Below are positions 25,056 through 37,500 of a DNA stretch of 64,000 nt, piece by piece (within the stretch, counting starts at the first letter, position 1; each line of letters opens with the position of its first letter). The stretch is from assembly GCA_018398805.1 (NCBI GenBank), contig JAGFBZ010000849.1, positions 1,178,001 to 1,242,000 of the forward strand, in the 5' to 3' direction. A model generated the notes under the pieces. The model had not been told where the DNA came from. It saw only the letters and a program-made list of their open reading frames with translations, and did no database searches. The translations under genes were made by a program, and so were the position numbers. Source of the DNA: Hirundichthys speculiger (taxonomy: Eukaryota > Chordata > Actinopteri > Beloniformes > Exocoetidae).

Positions 25056-25560
25056 AGAGGCAAGTCAGAAAAAAGGCCCTGACTTGAACTTTATTGTAGA
25101 TTATCAAGAGTTTAAAGCTGACACAGCAGCACGCACGTCTCCAACTTTACAACAGGGTGGTGGATCGATCATGCTTTAGACTTGTTTTGTAGCCAATTGC
25201 AAAGGCAGCACTTTCAGTGAAGAATGGCCTAATTTAAATAATGAAACTTCTAGAAGAAACTTCACACTGAAAAAAAGATGATGGCCCTAATCAAGAGGAT
25301 AATGAAGGACCGAGAAATCTTAAGGAGGTATGATGTGAAGGATTTGACATTTAGCTTTCAGTTCAAAGAGCTTACAAGCCCTGCCCAAGAACCACACCAA
25401 ATATGAAGCTTTTTTGCTTGAAGAATGGAAGAAAATCCCACAAATATAGTTGTTCAGCTGCTTATAAAAAACAGGAAGTGTTGACAAGATGTATAACTTC
25501 CTAAATAGCTTCCTACGTTTCAAGCATTTTATTACCAGTATTATGATAAATAAAATAAAG
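25056..25560 (+). mobile_element. heavily decayed Tc1-like transposase fragment
   Basis: Nucleotide wording follows the catalytic half of a Tc1-like transposase: 'gatcgatcatgctttagact', then 'aatcaagaggataatgaagg', and later 'gaagaatggaagaaaatccc' (EEWKKIP). Many indels; no open frame remains. Confidence 0.45.
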
Positions 25561-26528
25561 TAAGCGAATCCACCCCCAAAATGCTATTTTTCATAATTAA
25601 TTTTGTCTCTCTTCTAAGATGTTAGACCATCTTTTCCTCTCTTTGCTATTTAGAGACAGAATTTTTAGTAACTTTTGAATACGACAGCAAAATATGATAC
25701 TCGATTACAGATTAAACTGTTCATGAGTCTATAAAGAAACCAGGTTGAACAATGAAATGCTGCTTACAACTTTTTACAATGCAATGAAAAAACATTGACA
25801 CCTGAGAATTTTTCCTAACGTGCATTTTGCTGCTAAAGCTTTTCGAGTTTTGCAATACAACTTCAATGCTGCTTTTACTCAAAAAAAAAAAAAAAAAAAC
25901 AACACATGGAGAAACCCTCTAAACTTCATACTTGCATGTAAAAATACACAGGATGTAAAACTGCCCACTTTAGAGTCTGCATACAATAACAACTTTAAGG
26001 TATGTAGCATGTGAAAGGCCTAAATGGTTCTTCCATGAAAACAGTTTAAGTCAGTTAGATGTCTCAGATTAAACAAATGTTTTACTAGTTCTGTCCAAAT
26101 TCAATTTCAGTGTCAACTTTTGTCTCTTTTGCTCCGTTCCTCAGTTTACAGAAAGGTGCCTGCAAATTAAAGCAAACAACACAGCGTACTGCGCTCAGCT
26201 GTTTGCTCAGGGAGCAGTACTGTTGCGACTGAAAAATGCCTCAATATGTTGACCAAACGATAAGAGCAAACATAATCTAAGTGTGACCGCCAGATAAATG
26301 TGGGTGCTGTCGTTGCAGTTTCAGGTCTTGATTTACAATCATTGACCCACTTTCCACTACCTGTACGTGGTAGACATGTCCTGGCTCGCAAATTGATCAT
26401 CTCTGTCCTGTGTGGTTGCCCTGAGTTTTATAGCTGTTGAGCAACACAGGGGCACTGCCAGTACAGAGACACCAGACACCGCCTCTGTCTGCCAAGTCTG
26501 CAGTCAGGCAGGATCATGCTTGCATGCT

Positions 26529-26551
26529 GGGGGGGTGGGGTGGGGGGGGCA
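26529..26551 (+). other. short G-rich tract
   Basis: G-runs of 7, 4 and 8 separated by single T residues. It is borderline for a quadruplex because it relies on splitting the long runs. Confidence 0.5.
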
Positions 26552-27856
26552 AAGACCTGCCGCTTATGAGGGATCTTTCGACACAAAATAACTGCATGTC
26601 TCAAGATCTGTCTGTCACATTGTACTGAACCCAGAGCACGTTGCAACACACGAGCAGTGCCAAAAACACCACATCACGTCTGAAAGTCCAGGCTCTGATT
26701 TTTGGATCAACCAATATAAATGTAATTAGTACAGGTTATATTACACAAAACCCCAGTGAACTTTAAAAGCCTCAGTGCATGATGAAAGAGCGCCTCCTCC
26801 TCCTAGTGTTCATCGCTCTGGAGCCAAATCAGATCCAGAATGTCCAGAGCGGCTGCAATCATTCGCTCTCAGGTTTCTCAAGACTTGGATGTGAATGGGG
26901 AGTCTGCCTGCTGTCAGCCTGTATTACACCACATCCGTGTCTTGGTTCAAGCCCTTACAGATTTGTTTGGTTAGACTGAGTCATGAACATTTAAGTTTTA
27001 AGATATCTCACAATTTTACTGCAGGAAATGTCTGCTGAAACAAAGCATTTGGTTTAATAACTGATTTTTTATAAACCAAAGAAATAAAAGCAGCAAAACA
27101 GGATATGATGTTGAAGGCAAGATTTTGACATTTTAGGAGGCACCAGTCTTCTTATGGATTAGGTCTGTGGTAAGTATACACTTGCTTCTGTGTACTCAAG
27201 ACATACATCCATTAATTTCTGTGGGAACCAATTAGTTGTCTGACACAGTTGCATAACTCCTCCTGGTGTTTTTCAGAGCATTATTTTTAAGGGACAGAGC
27301 AATAAAACTGTGGACAATCACCTGTCTAATAGAAATATGGCCACCATAGTATCACTCCTCAGTTCTTTCTGTTCCCTGAATTCTTCTTAACACCAATATT
27401 ACCACTTGTTTTTCTTTTTACAGTATCCTGTCTTTTTGTGACTGTCGTTGTCTTCGACGCAGTCTTTGCTTTATGACCCATATCTTTTTTTGGAGCGTTC
27501 TTGGCCAAAGAGCACATTCACTTTACGAATGCAACCTGTTAACATAACCACTGACAACTAAGGGCAGACACCACACAATGATTAAAGCCTTCAGTCCCGT
27601 CACACATAGGTTTCTGAAGAGTGTTTTTTTTTTTTTTTTAAAGCCTGATTGTGGAAATTCTCGTCAACACACTGTCTTTTGCAGGAGCTGACTTGCTCTA
27701 AATCTGGTCAAACCAAAAATGGGAAAATGAGCGGAACGTACAAACAGTTGGTTGGATGGAAATCACCCACCTTACCTCAGTAACCACAAACTATTTTATC
27801 TTAGTTAACCTCATACTCGCCAATTCATTCTGATCAAGTCTTTCCATCCACCCTGA
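26552..27856. other. intergenic, no gene seen
   Basis: No recognisable coding exon or repeat, apart from a T-run at 27625-27639. Confidence 0.5.
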
Positions 27857-28095
27857 TTGGCACTGGGAACAGTGGATTGGTAGTTAGCACTGTTCCCTCA
27901 CAGCAAGGAGATTCTTGGTTTGAATCCCGGCAGGGGCCTTTCTATGTGGAGTTTGCCTGCTCTCCTCGTGCTCGTGGTGGATTTTCTCCGGTACTCTGGC
28001 TTCCTCCCACAGTCCATAAACACATCAGGTTAATGGGTGACTCTGAATTGCCCAAAGGAAAGAGTGTGTGGTTGTCAATGTGGCCCTTGGAAACC
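27857..28095 (+). repeat. tRNA-like SINE-type fish repeat
   Basis: It has an A-box-like 'ggtagttagcactg' and a B-box-like 'ggtttgaatccc', followed by 'ggcttcctcccacagtcc' and 'ttaatgggtgactctgaatt'. This is the same family as 14606-14935 in the opposite orientation. It is not a functional tRNA gene: no cloverleaf can be formed. Confidence 0.7.
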
Positions 28096-29700
28096 CAGAT
28101 CGCCCTCATAAAAGAGAATCTTTGGCCCCTGTACTGTTTTTACTGTTTTAAGAGTCCATATGACAGATATTGTTCATATTAATCTCAATATACTTATTTA
28201 ATACCGGAATGGAAAAACAATTTTAACCAACGGACTGAAAACATGATTATTGTAATAATTCCACCTTCAACTAAAATGATGTAATGATGAACGCAGGTAA
28301 AAGTTTATTCTGATGAGTTTCCTTCATAGTGACTACAGAGTAGAGCACGATACTGTCAGTAGCTGCCATACTTTTGTGTCTGGGCTCAACCTGAAGGATG
28401 CCACCTCCTTATTGAATTTTAAGTAAAGGTTTGAAATGATCTTTATGTCAAATCTTGAGCACTGGACAAAGATGAAAAGACTAAAAGGAGCATTTTTACT
28501 TGCAGTTTTGAAGCCATTTTTAGTTCATGTGATCAAACTGAGTTGACATAGCAACTGGACTCTGATTTCCTTGAACCCTTCGGGGCTGCTTGGAGCCATT
28601 TTTCACAGAGGTTGTCTATGCATTGAAAGCATCTGCATTTCTCAATTTATGACAAATATTCCACCAGCTAGTCTTTGTTTGCTGATAAAATGGAATTAGC
28701 ATTTTCTCTTCAGTACATCACTCATGACCTGTTTAGCTGAATGAATTAAACAAGCATGTTGATTTGTTTGCTCCATTTTATAAATTTCAAAAAAGATTTG
28801 TATTACAAATCTACATCCTTGTGGGGCCAGCTGTCACCAGTGAAGCTGACCCAGTTTGAGAGTGGGCTGAGGCAGACTAACCAGTCCAGCCATTTTGATC
28901 TGTAGCCATTTCTATGGGCCATTGTGAGTGGAAACAGAGCTGCAGCCTCTCAGCGCAGAGCTCATCCATCCCCCTCCCCACCAAAACAAACTCTCTGACC
29001 CCGGGATGCTCGCCGTCTAAGGAGCACCACTTTGACCACGTTGCTTCCTGGATGCCCTTCACACTACAACCTCTTAAACACTATAGTGACAGAGAAATGG
29101 GGTGGAGGGAGGAGGGGGGCGTTAGTATTAGCAATGTGATTGGTGCAGCTGTTGCTAAGGGGAGGGCTTCATCCATTGATGTGGAAGCAGAGAGCAACAG
29201 TTTTAGCCCCCCCCCCCACATGCAATGTTCCAAAGCAGCAAAAATGTGATTAAAATCTCAAATGTAAAGGTTTTAAAGAGTACATCTTCAGTGCCACAAT
29301 AGTTCATTAACTCAACTTGACAGCTCGGTGGTAATTTATGGCCATTTGACCTCCTTCCAGCTATAAATGACCAATATTCAAGTAGTGGACTTGCAAATGT
29401 CATGATGGGAATTAACAGGTTTAAGATTATTTTCCCCAGGCATGTTGCACATCACCTCAGGACATTTTTTTTTTAATATTGTGACCATGTCCTGAAATGT
29501 GCCAAGACTGAAATTTTTACTTGTGAATTCCAAATTGCATGCACATAGTAAAAACTACAACTTTACACCTTAACAAGATGCAAGGCTTTCTACTCAGCTA
29601 TAAGTGTTCACAAGATGCAATATGAAACCGTCTTCACCTGAAGAGCCATGACTAGAAAGAGAGGAAAAAAAAAAAAAAAAAAAAAAAAAGTCATATCCTG
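28096..29700. other. intergenic, no gene seen
   Basis: Scanned for exons without result. It includes a poly(A) tract at 29665-29689 near the expected 3' end of mid1ip1. Confidence 0.5.
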
Positions 29701-29725
29701 TTAGAATTGACACATCATTGTCAGG

Positions 29726-29738
29726 TTTATTATTTATT
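29726..29738 (-). terminator. candidate poly(A) signals for mid1ip1
   Basis: Two AATAAA hexamers on the minus strand (TTTATT at 29726-29731 and 29733-29738), about 500 bp beyond the mid1ip1 stop codon. Confidence 0.5.
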
Positions 29739-30240
29739 TCAGGTGTACTGCATTTTGGCATCAATATAAAACTGCTTTTGAAATATCCAAGGACAGACAA
29801 GAGCCATTACAGTCAGTGAACTGAACAGGGCACAAGGGTTTCTATAAAATAAAATAAAAATTAAAAAAAGCAAAAAAAAAAAAAAAAAAAGGAGGTCCAA
29901 GGCACACAAGAGGAAAACCTGCAGTTTAGAGCCCTTCAGCTCAGCAGCAAGATAATTTACAATAAGAGGAACAGAATAACCAGTATTCAACATCTTCTAT
30001 GAACAAATCTTTCACAAACTACTGACATGTCTTGAACAAGTTACATCGAGGGCAAACTTCTGCATATGCTGGCGCTGAGCTTCACCTGGCTAAAGAGTTA
30101 ACGAACCTCCGCCAAGCACACAGTCGACCACTGCAGTCAAGCAGGCCGACGCGTGCATGCATCACTGGTTTCAGGTGGGGGGAGAACAGGGTGAAGGTGG
30201 AGTGTTATCAGGAAGCTAGAGAATGGATGCCCTGATCAGT

Positions 30241-30783
30241 TCACAAACATCCCATTGTTGCAAGTTGATCAGTCTGGGGGGAGAGGGGGCAACTGACTTC
30301 TATCTCAGGAAGTTCCCTCCTCCAATTTCTCTCTTGTATCTGTTGGTCAAGGTGGTCTGCCTGCATTGTGAGCTTGGACAGAACTCCAAATAGTCCTCTG
30401 AGGTGATAATGAAACTGATGCTCTAGGTCAGCATTGTCGTCTGTGACCAGGTCTCCAGTCACCGGCTGCTGCTTCTCTTGCTTCACTGCCATTTCCAGGA
30501 AGCTGGCTCCACTGCTCATCTCCCTCTTCAGCAGACCCCACTCCATGTCGTTCTTTATGGACTTGAGGAGCAGGTAGTGCTCGTACATGTCCCTCTGCTT
30601 GCTGGTAGGTTCGTTATTGTTGGCCTCCTCCTCACTGGCAGCCTGCTCCTCCAGCGGCACGTCTCGCAGCAGGCTGGGCACCATGATGGTCTCGTCCATG
30701 TTGTTGGCAGCTGCAATGAACCTGTGCATGACATTGATCAGCGAGTGCTTGTTGCTGGTGGAGTCGCTGTTGATCTGCATCAT
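30241..30783 (-). CDS. mid1ip1: Mid1-interacting protein 1-like (MIG12/G12, Spot14 family)
   Basis: Small cytosolic protein of the THRSP/Spot14 family. Mammalian MIG12 binds acetyl-CoA carboxylase and promotes its polymerisation, and it binds the microtubule protein MID1. Single coding exon, 180 residues, intact. The start is the first of two adjacent ATGs (30783), because the family begins MMQI; the in-frame extension to 30942 runs into a 5' UTR splice site. Conserved blocks are NVMHRFIAAANNMD and ETIMVPSLLRDVPL near residues 17-44, then DMYEHYLLLKSIKNDMEWG and, later, QFHYHLRGLFGVLSKLT. The size is close to that of human MID1IP1. Several teleost paralogues exist (mid1ip1a, b, l); the N-terminus suggests the mid1ip1a type. 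It is flanked by the divergent bcorl1 side and by tspan6 on the same strand. Confidence 0.93.
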   Translation of the reverse strand: MMQINSDSTSNKHSLINVMHRFIAAANNMDETIMVPSLLRDVPLEEQAASEEEANNNEPTSKQRDMYEHYLLLKSIKNDMEWGLLKREMSSGASFLEMAVKQEKQQPVTGDLVTDDNADLEHQFHYHLRGLFGVLSKLTMQADHLDQQIQERNWRRELPEIEVSCPLSPQTDQLATMGCL

Positions 30784-31366
30784 CTTGAAGGCTTTATTTT
30801 GGCTCGGTTGCAGTGTTGAAGGCAGGTTGGGGGGGCTTTGTAAAGGCAGAACTGCTGGGGTGGGTGATCTGCAAGTGGAAGAGTGCAAGCATGAGGGTGC
30901 GAGAAGGCTGCAAAAGATTGAGGTGAATTTAACACTTAACATTTAACAGTTTAGCATCTGAACCACAGCTTTGCAGGGAGAGCTCATTATGACAAAATAG
31001 GAACAGCACTGATGCAGGAAACAGGAAATGCAGGCAGAGTGCCTCACATCATACAAGAATTACCTTCCAGCACCAAAAGAGCCCGATAAGGTACGGAATT
31101 GAGAGGAGAAGGGGGGAGCTATTTTTCTTTATTTTTGCCCCCCCCACCCGATTTTTCTTCAGAAACACCCGAAACCCCATCGTTATGACCTTGACTTCCC
31201 GCTACGGAGATCTTTATGCTTCAAAATCGTCAGACGCTTGACTATGAAAGGATGCAGACTGACCTGATATGGGAGAAGACTTGAGTATCTTGGTTGTCCG
31301 CGTTGGTCGGAAAAACCCAGTCTTCAGGAGCCGGACTGCAGATGCCGGGAAGGAAAGTGAAAATTT
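30784..31366 (-). other. mid1ip1 5' UTR with intron (30869-31263)
   Basis: On the minus strand a CAG/GTCAGT donor (exon end 31264) and a 'ttccacttgcag' acceptor (next exon from 30868) define a 395-bp intron wholly in the 5' UTR. This matches the gene structure known for MID1IP1. A second usable donor lies at 31063. Confidence 0.65.
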
Positions 31367-31393
31367 CCTCAGCTGTCTGGAGGCTGAAACCCG

Positions 31394-31401
31394 CTTTTAT
31401 A
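31394..31401 (-). promoter_or_regulatory. TATA box of mid1ip1
   Basis: TATAAAAG on the minus strand, about 130 bp upstream of the 5' UTR donor, placing the start of transcription near 31365-31370. Inverted and direct CCAAT boxes lie further upstream (31470 region, ATTGG; 31525 region, CCAAT). Spot14-family genes are lipogenic, SREBP/LXR-regulated targets in mammals; I did not identify a definite SRE here. Confidence 0.65.
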
Positions 31402-31559
31402 GCCGACGACCGGTAGAGGAAAAAAAAGAGAGATAAAGCCCTCCCCCTTTACATGTCTTTGGCCGAGTCGATTGGTCTGCATAAACGATGGGGGCGGTCC
31501 TCCGCAGCATCTGATCCTCAACCGACCAATGAGACGAGCCCTCACAGCTGTCAATCACA

Positions 31560-33780
31560 GTGTTGTTAAACTCAGGTCTGCACTCTAGTGAACTCTCATA
31601 ACGCTAAACCTTTAGTGTCGAGGGGGGGCTAACACGCCGTGCATCAGGTTTGTCGAATCACATACTAAAAAGGACACCCCCCCCCCCGACAAAATAATAC
31701 AACGCTTGGTTAAAAAGTCAAGTCGCTTCGTTTGAGGCAGATATTTACCTCCAGTTGTTCATCGATATTATTATGCAACACTGCCTCCTATTGACGGGCC
31801 GCGATAATTCAACTCGAGCTGCTGGTTAACTTAAACTGGTGGAATTAATCCGTCTCCTACTGTGTACATTTACTGGATACCCAATGCTACTGTAAACTTG
31901 AAGAGAAAGTGCTGTCTTACCGGATGGGTTTAATCTTGAAAATGCTCCTGAGAGTGACACCAGTGCACCCTGCAGAATTAAAGCCTCTAAAATGACCCGC
32001 CTTTATCAAAATCAGCGGTGACCAGTTTGAAGCAGGAAGAGCTCAGCTGTGTTGAATTAAATTAATTATTAATCAGGCGGCAGTGTTGGCGCTCTGGGGC
32101 TGAACTGGGATTAATATCAGCCGTGGTTTGCTAGACTTTTAAACATATATTTATTGTTTATTGACTAGCGACGGTGAGATGAAGCCTCATGAGGCAAAGA
32201 ACCACTTGAACCGACCGGTTCCAGAAAGGGTTCATTACTCGCAGCTTCATCTGCACACGACACCACCTACTGGTTGAGTGTGTAATCACAGGCAGCTGGA
32301 TCTCAACCACAGCTGGATGTGGCGCATTGAATATTTGTGTCTGCCAAGGCTCTTGGGAATAACAATGAATTACAAAGAATGTATGGCCAAATAAATTCTA
32401 TACATGCATTATCATACGTGTGTATAATAAAATATGTCATGAATCTATTGTGTGGGTGTAAAGTTTCCCTGTATGGGAATATCATATGATATGGAAGGTT
32501 GTGTAATAATGGTTTTTTTTTTTGTCACTTTAGGACAGGAGTGTCCAAACTCGGTCCTCGAGAGCAGCTGTCCTGCATGGCAGGAAAGATCAACACCAGT
32601 GTATGGTTCTTTCCTCAAAGTTAAACATTTTTGTTGTTCTTGGGTTCCATGTTGGCCCCTGGTGAATTTCTCACAACTGTTCTCAGGTACATAGGTGATG
32701 AGTGGCCCTACAACGGGCGTCTTAATTGGATTAACATCAGGCCAGTATGGAACCAGTGGACAATACCACATGGGAATCCATTTTCCGGCCTATTTATATC
32801 TCAGACAGTCCCAAATGTTGAAAAATAATGACAAAATAAAAAAAATAAAATGATTACACTATAACCAGTACTGGTTAAAGATGGAAACTTAATATCTTGA
32901 GTCTCTCTGGTTCATATGCATGTCATTTCAAGAAAATATTTTTGGTACTGCTGAAAATCTGAAGCAAATGTCTCCATCGTAAACGTCTGCTCAGGAAATG
33001 GTGTCAAAGTCTACAGATTAACTATTTCATAGCACATGTAATTGTGGACAATTCCACGTGAGTTATCAGGCAACTTCAGGTTAATTATGACCATGCCGTG
33101 GTTGATTTTGTCGACATGGACACTTCACAGCACGATCACTTAAGACTGAAGTGGAAAGACATTTTTGAGTCTGGTCAGGTTTATTTTAACCGAGATTGAT
33201 TGCCTGGACGTCTAACATTACTTGCCATTTTGCTGCCAACACATATTCCAAACTACTTGGATTCACATCATTTTGGCCTGTAATGAAATTTTACCCTTTT
33301 TACCATCTAAAATTAAATATAATTTAACTCTGGAATGTTCCGTTAACTTGCAACCACTTATGTAGCTGAAAGCACTGACAACAGGCCGTCGATGATGTTG
33401 TATTAAATGATATGATACAAGAAACCAGAAAAAAATGACTAAAACGTTTCTGATGAGCTAGTGGATAAAACCATTTGACTTTCTGTGAAATACTTCACGA
33501 GTCAAACTACTTACTGAAAATTTGAGCATGTTAACGTTACACATCCATTAACATGCTTATTTTGTCACGTCATTTAGATGCATCGGTATTTTGTATTATA
33601 CTAAAACGTGTCCCTTAAGCTCTTCACGGCTGCATCTTACGTGGATCCTGTCACAAAGCCTCCTGATGAATGAGGAATGTTTGTTCCAGAGCGTTCCTGC
33701 TGCATCTTTTCACATCAGCAGCAAACAGCTGTGGAGCAGATGGCTCCTGAGACCACACACTGCTCAAGATACAGAATTTC
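31560..33780. other. intergenic between mid1ip1 promoter and tspan6 3' end
   Basis: No exon seen. It contains a common hAT-type repeat fragment at about 32533-32600 ('ggagtgtccaaactcggtcc'), also seen in diverged form at 54705. Confidence 0.5.
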
Positions 33781-33783
33781 ATC

Positions 33784-33789
33784 TTTATT
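33784..33789 (-). terminator. candidate poly(A) signal of tspan6
   Basis: AATAAA on the minus strand about 720 bp past the tspan6 stop, followed by an A-rich run on the same strand. Confidence 0.4.
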
Positions 33790-34505
33790 TTTTTTTTCCA
33801 AGTATTTCACATGCAACCACAAAAGAGCAACACTAACACTGAAGACTGTCATACAAAATTGGCAGGGCAGCTGGAGTTGGCACACGTGAACGCAGGTTTT
33901 CAAGAACACTGTCCCACATAATGAATAAGGCTCGTCACTAGACAACTCAAACATCACACAGACTCGACGCCAGGGTGCTGAGCTCTCAACCGTGTATGGA
34001 TTTCACATGCTGAGACACAAGTGGTGTTGAAGTCAAACATTTACTAGCTTATTGTCCACTAATAACAAAGTAAGGCGGATGCAATATAAGAAATAAAAAC
34101 ATTGACAAATTACCTGAAATAAAAAAAAAAAAAGATAATGACAGCAATGATTACTGGAAGTTGATAATTATACCAGATAAGATGGTTCTCTGAAATGTCC
34201 GGGTCCCTTTTCTTTTTGGTCAAACAGCGCTGCAGGTATCATCCCTTTAAACTCCCTTTTATGACCTTTTCCCTTCAGCTCATTTGTCATTGTGAGACTG
34301 AATAAAAGAAGAAGCAGTGAGTGTTTTTCCTCTCTAAAATTATAATGAACACACATACTAATATTAAAATCTCAGCTCAGACTGGACCAGGTGCTTCCCA
34401 TCAGTGGCCTGCAAGCAGAAAAAACAGACCGTTACAAAAATGGCTCATTTGCAGCTTGTCTTTTCATTAAAACCCAAGCTGTAACTCACCTGTGGAGGGC
34501 AACTG

Positions 34506-37500
34506 TTAGACCATCTCATACTGGTTGTTGGTTATGTATCGAGACAAGCAGCAGGCGAGGAATATGCCAATGACCTGAGAGAAAATCATCAAATAAAAGC
34601 TGTTAAAAATGCACATAAAAAGTCAATTATACTAAATTTATCTCTGCTTTGTAAAAATGGAAAACAGATTGTAACATATTCCAACAGATTAAAGAGCATT
34701 TCACTCTGGAAAATCCCACACAAGCTACAAATAATTTTAAACTGTCAATTGTTATGTACCTGCTGCAAGTCTCATCCGCGTGCACAACAACAAGCTTCAC
34801 CTTTAACCTGCTTTAATTTTACAATGAGGAAGCTAATAATCAATGTTAGTGTGGTCACGTTCACATTTATACTTGATAAACAGCGCTGAACTGATAAAGA
34901 GGGCAGTACTGACCCTTTTAATTGATGAGTCTGGGAAGCTGTGGCTTCAAAAGTACTTTTTTTTTATTACTCAACAAACATCAGGAACAAGCTTCAGCCA
35001 GTCGGATGAACAAAGCATGGTTGTAAATCAAAGTCTGGCCAAAGTCACCCAGGAGAAGAACAAAAACACATTTTGCAAAGAGAAAAGCCTTAATTGCTGT
35101 AATGTGCTCTACGTATAGTAAAGAAGTACTCTGCAGTTATGGTGTGACTTAAATTTAGAAATATCTGCTTTAACCTTACTAGAAGAAGCCATCATTAGAT
35201 GTGTTACACATTTAGTTCTTCCATTGCTGCCAGTTTTAGACACTGATAGGCCACATACTCATAGCTTAAAAGATGGGAACGTGGATTCTCTTATGGCTTT
35301 GCAAATGTCAGGAGAATTTAATATCATTATAGCTGCTGGGTGGAAAAAAAGTCGCATTCATCTTTCCATATTTAACAAACACTTCATTTCAGCCAGACAT
35401 TGTCCCCCATTAATAAGGGTATTATGATATTAAGGGTAGACTGGCTCAGTGTGACTGCAAAATACTTCGTTAGTTATATGTCGCAGCCATTTTTTTTTAT
35501 ACAATTAACTTTTTTATTAATTCCGTACAGCATTATCAACAAAAATCAAGCCAGTTTTTCCAGCAATTCTTAAAATGATCTGATTCTAATCTAGCTGATA
35601 AAGTCAGCTTCTCCATCCTATAAATATTATACATTATCTCCACCAAATCCTCCCTTTGAGGAGCATCTTTCTTCAGCCACTTCCTGGTGATGGCTTTTTT
35701 ACCTGCCACCAACACTATCCTGAATATATGTTTATCCCTGAATTGATTATTCCCCGGTTCTCCTTTTACCAAGGACATAACTTTAAATGTAAATTGAAGT
35801 TGCACTTTCAAAATTTTCTCCATGCTTTTGCTTTAACCCTGCCAATGAGGTTTAATATGTGGGAATTCCCAAAAGATATGAAAATGACTGGTTTTATGTC
35901 CACCACATAGTCTGCAAAAGCTTGTATCCTGAGATTTCTGCTGCGCTGGTGTAATAAAATATGTCACTACGTTCTGCCAACCATATTCCCTCCCTGTGAG
36001 GGAGCCCGATGTTTTCCATCGTAGCTCATTGATCTTCTCTTGTTCCTTCAGCATCCTGCAAGCCCCTTTTCCCCCACTTTTCTTTTATGAATGTTGTGTT
36101 GTTACCCTTTAAACTTTCCATTTTTTGATAACATTTTGTAATCAATTTCTTACCCAGATCTGAATCATAGATAGATAAATAGTAATAATAATTCCCAACT
36201 CAACCTCATCCACATTTAATTGTTTTTTTTGTTTTGCTCAATATAATGTCTCATCTGTAGGCATCTGTAAAAAAAACTGATTGTTTCAGCCATATTGATA
36301 TTTTAGATCCTGGAAGATTTCAATAACCTTCTTTAAAAAGCATCCAATATATTGTTGATCCCCCGTCTCATCTGCTGAACCTGTCATCTGCTTTTTTGGT
36401 GTGAAATCTGAATCATGAACAATCCACTGCAGTACCCAACTCTGCTCTGTCAGGCCTTTCTTTAAGATAATTTTGAACCATGTGTCAAGCGACACATCCA
36501 GCCATGGATTTAACTCCTCTTTAAGATGTTCTCTCAGTTTTCTATCATTTATTATGGCTTGTATTGGAATATTGTTTGTTGTGAGACATTCAATGTCCTT
36601 CCATCTTGGCCTGTAAGTCTGACTGGACAGGTTCACAGAGTTTTTAATTGTGCAGCCTGATGATAGCTCTTAAAACAGGGCAGGGCGAATCCCCCTTTAA
36701 TTCTGGGCAACTGTTGAGTTCTGAATCTTATTCATGATATATTTTCCCCGGCAAATGCATCTTGAGGTGAATTTATACCACTCCTAAATCTTTGCCTGTT
36801 CTTCTACTGGTAGAGTCTGTATTATATACACAGCAATCTCAAAAAAACGTTCATTTTAACCGCTAAACTTGTGAGCGGGATTAGATTCCACTTTACCACA
36901 TCTGATTTCATTATTGAAATGAATTAATTATAATTTATAGATTTCAAATTAGGTAAGTCTTGAGGTAGGTTGATTATTATTAATTATATAAACCTGCAGC
37001 AGTGCCTAGTTTTTGGTGGTGTAAATACAGAGTGACGCAAATAGCAACAGACAAGTATAAACCCTAAAGACTGCGTAGTGTTCGTGTGTATCTGTTATGC
37101 AGATGCATGAACCAGACGTAACCAAATGACTGAAGCAAACTCATCTACTTTTCTACATGGTGCTATTGACATTTTCACTTCCGCCCTTTGCCTAAATTGA
37201 CATACGGGTAAGTGAGTATTTGGCACACCTGGAAGAATGCAATCCCAAAAGAGATCCCAGCAATCACTCCCAGGTTGGCTTCCATCACACTGGTCACCAA
37301 TGCAAAGCAGCCCTAGAAAGCAGAAAAATAAAGACTCAGAGTTTACTTCAAACACAATAGCAGCGTTTTCTTTTTGGTTTTTTTTAGCCCAATTGTTCAC
37401 TGCGGCTGCTTCTAACTCACCGTTGTGTACACTTCTTTCCCAGCTTTGTCAAGGTCTTTCAGGGTCTCTGGCGAGCAGCTGCTGCTGGCTTTACAGCAGC

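Noticed and set aside
30784..30942. Upstream in-frame extension of mid1ip1 by 53 codons
   Set aside because: The family starts at MMQI, and a good splice acceptor at 30869 lies inside the extension, so it is 5' UTR plus intron.
30478..30946. Plus-strand frames of 113 and 119 codons over mid1ip1
   Set aside because: They are antisense shadows of the mid1ip1 coding exon.
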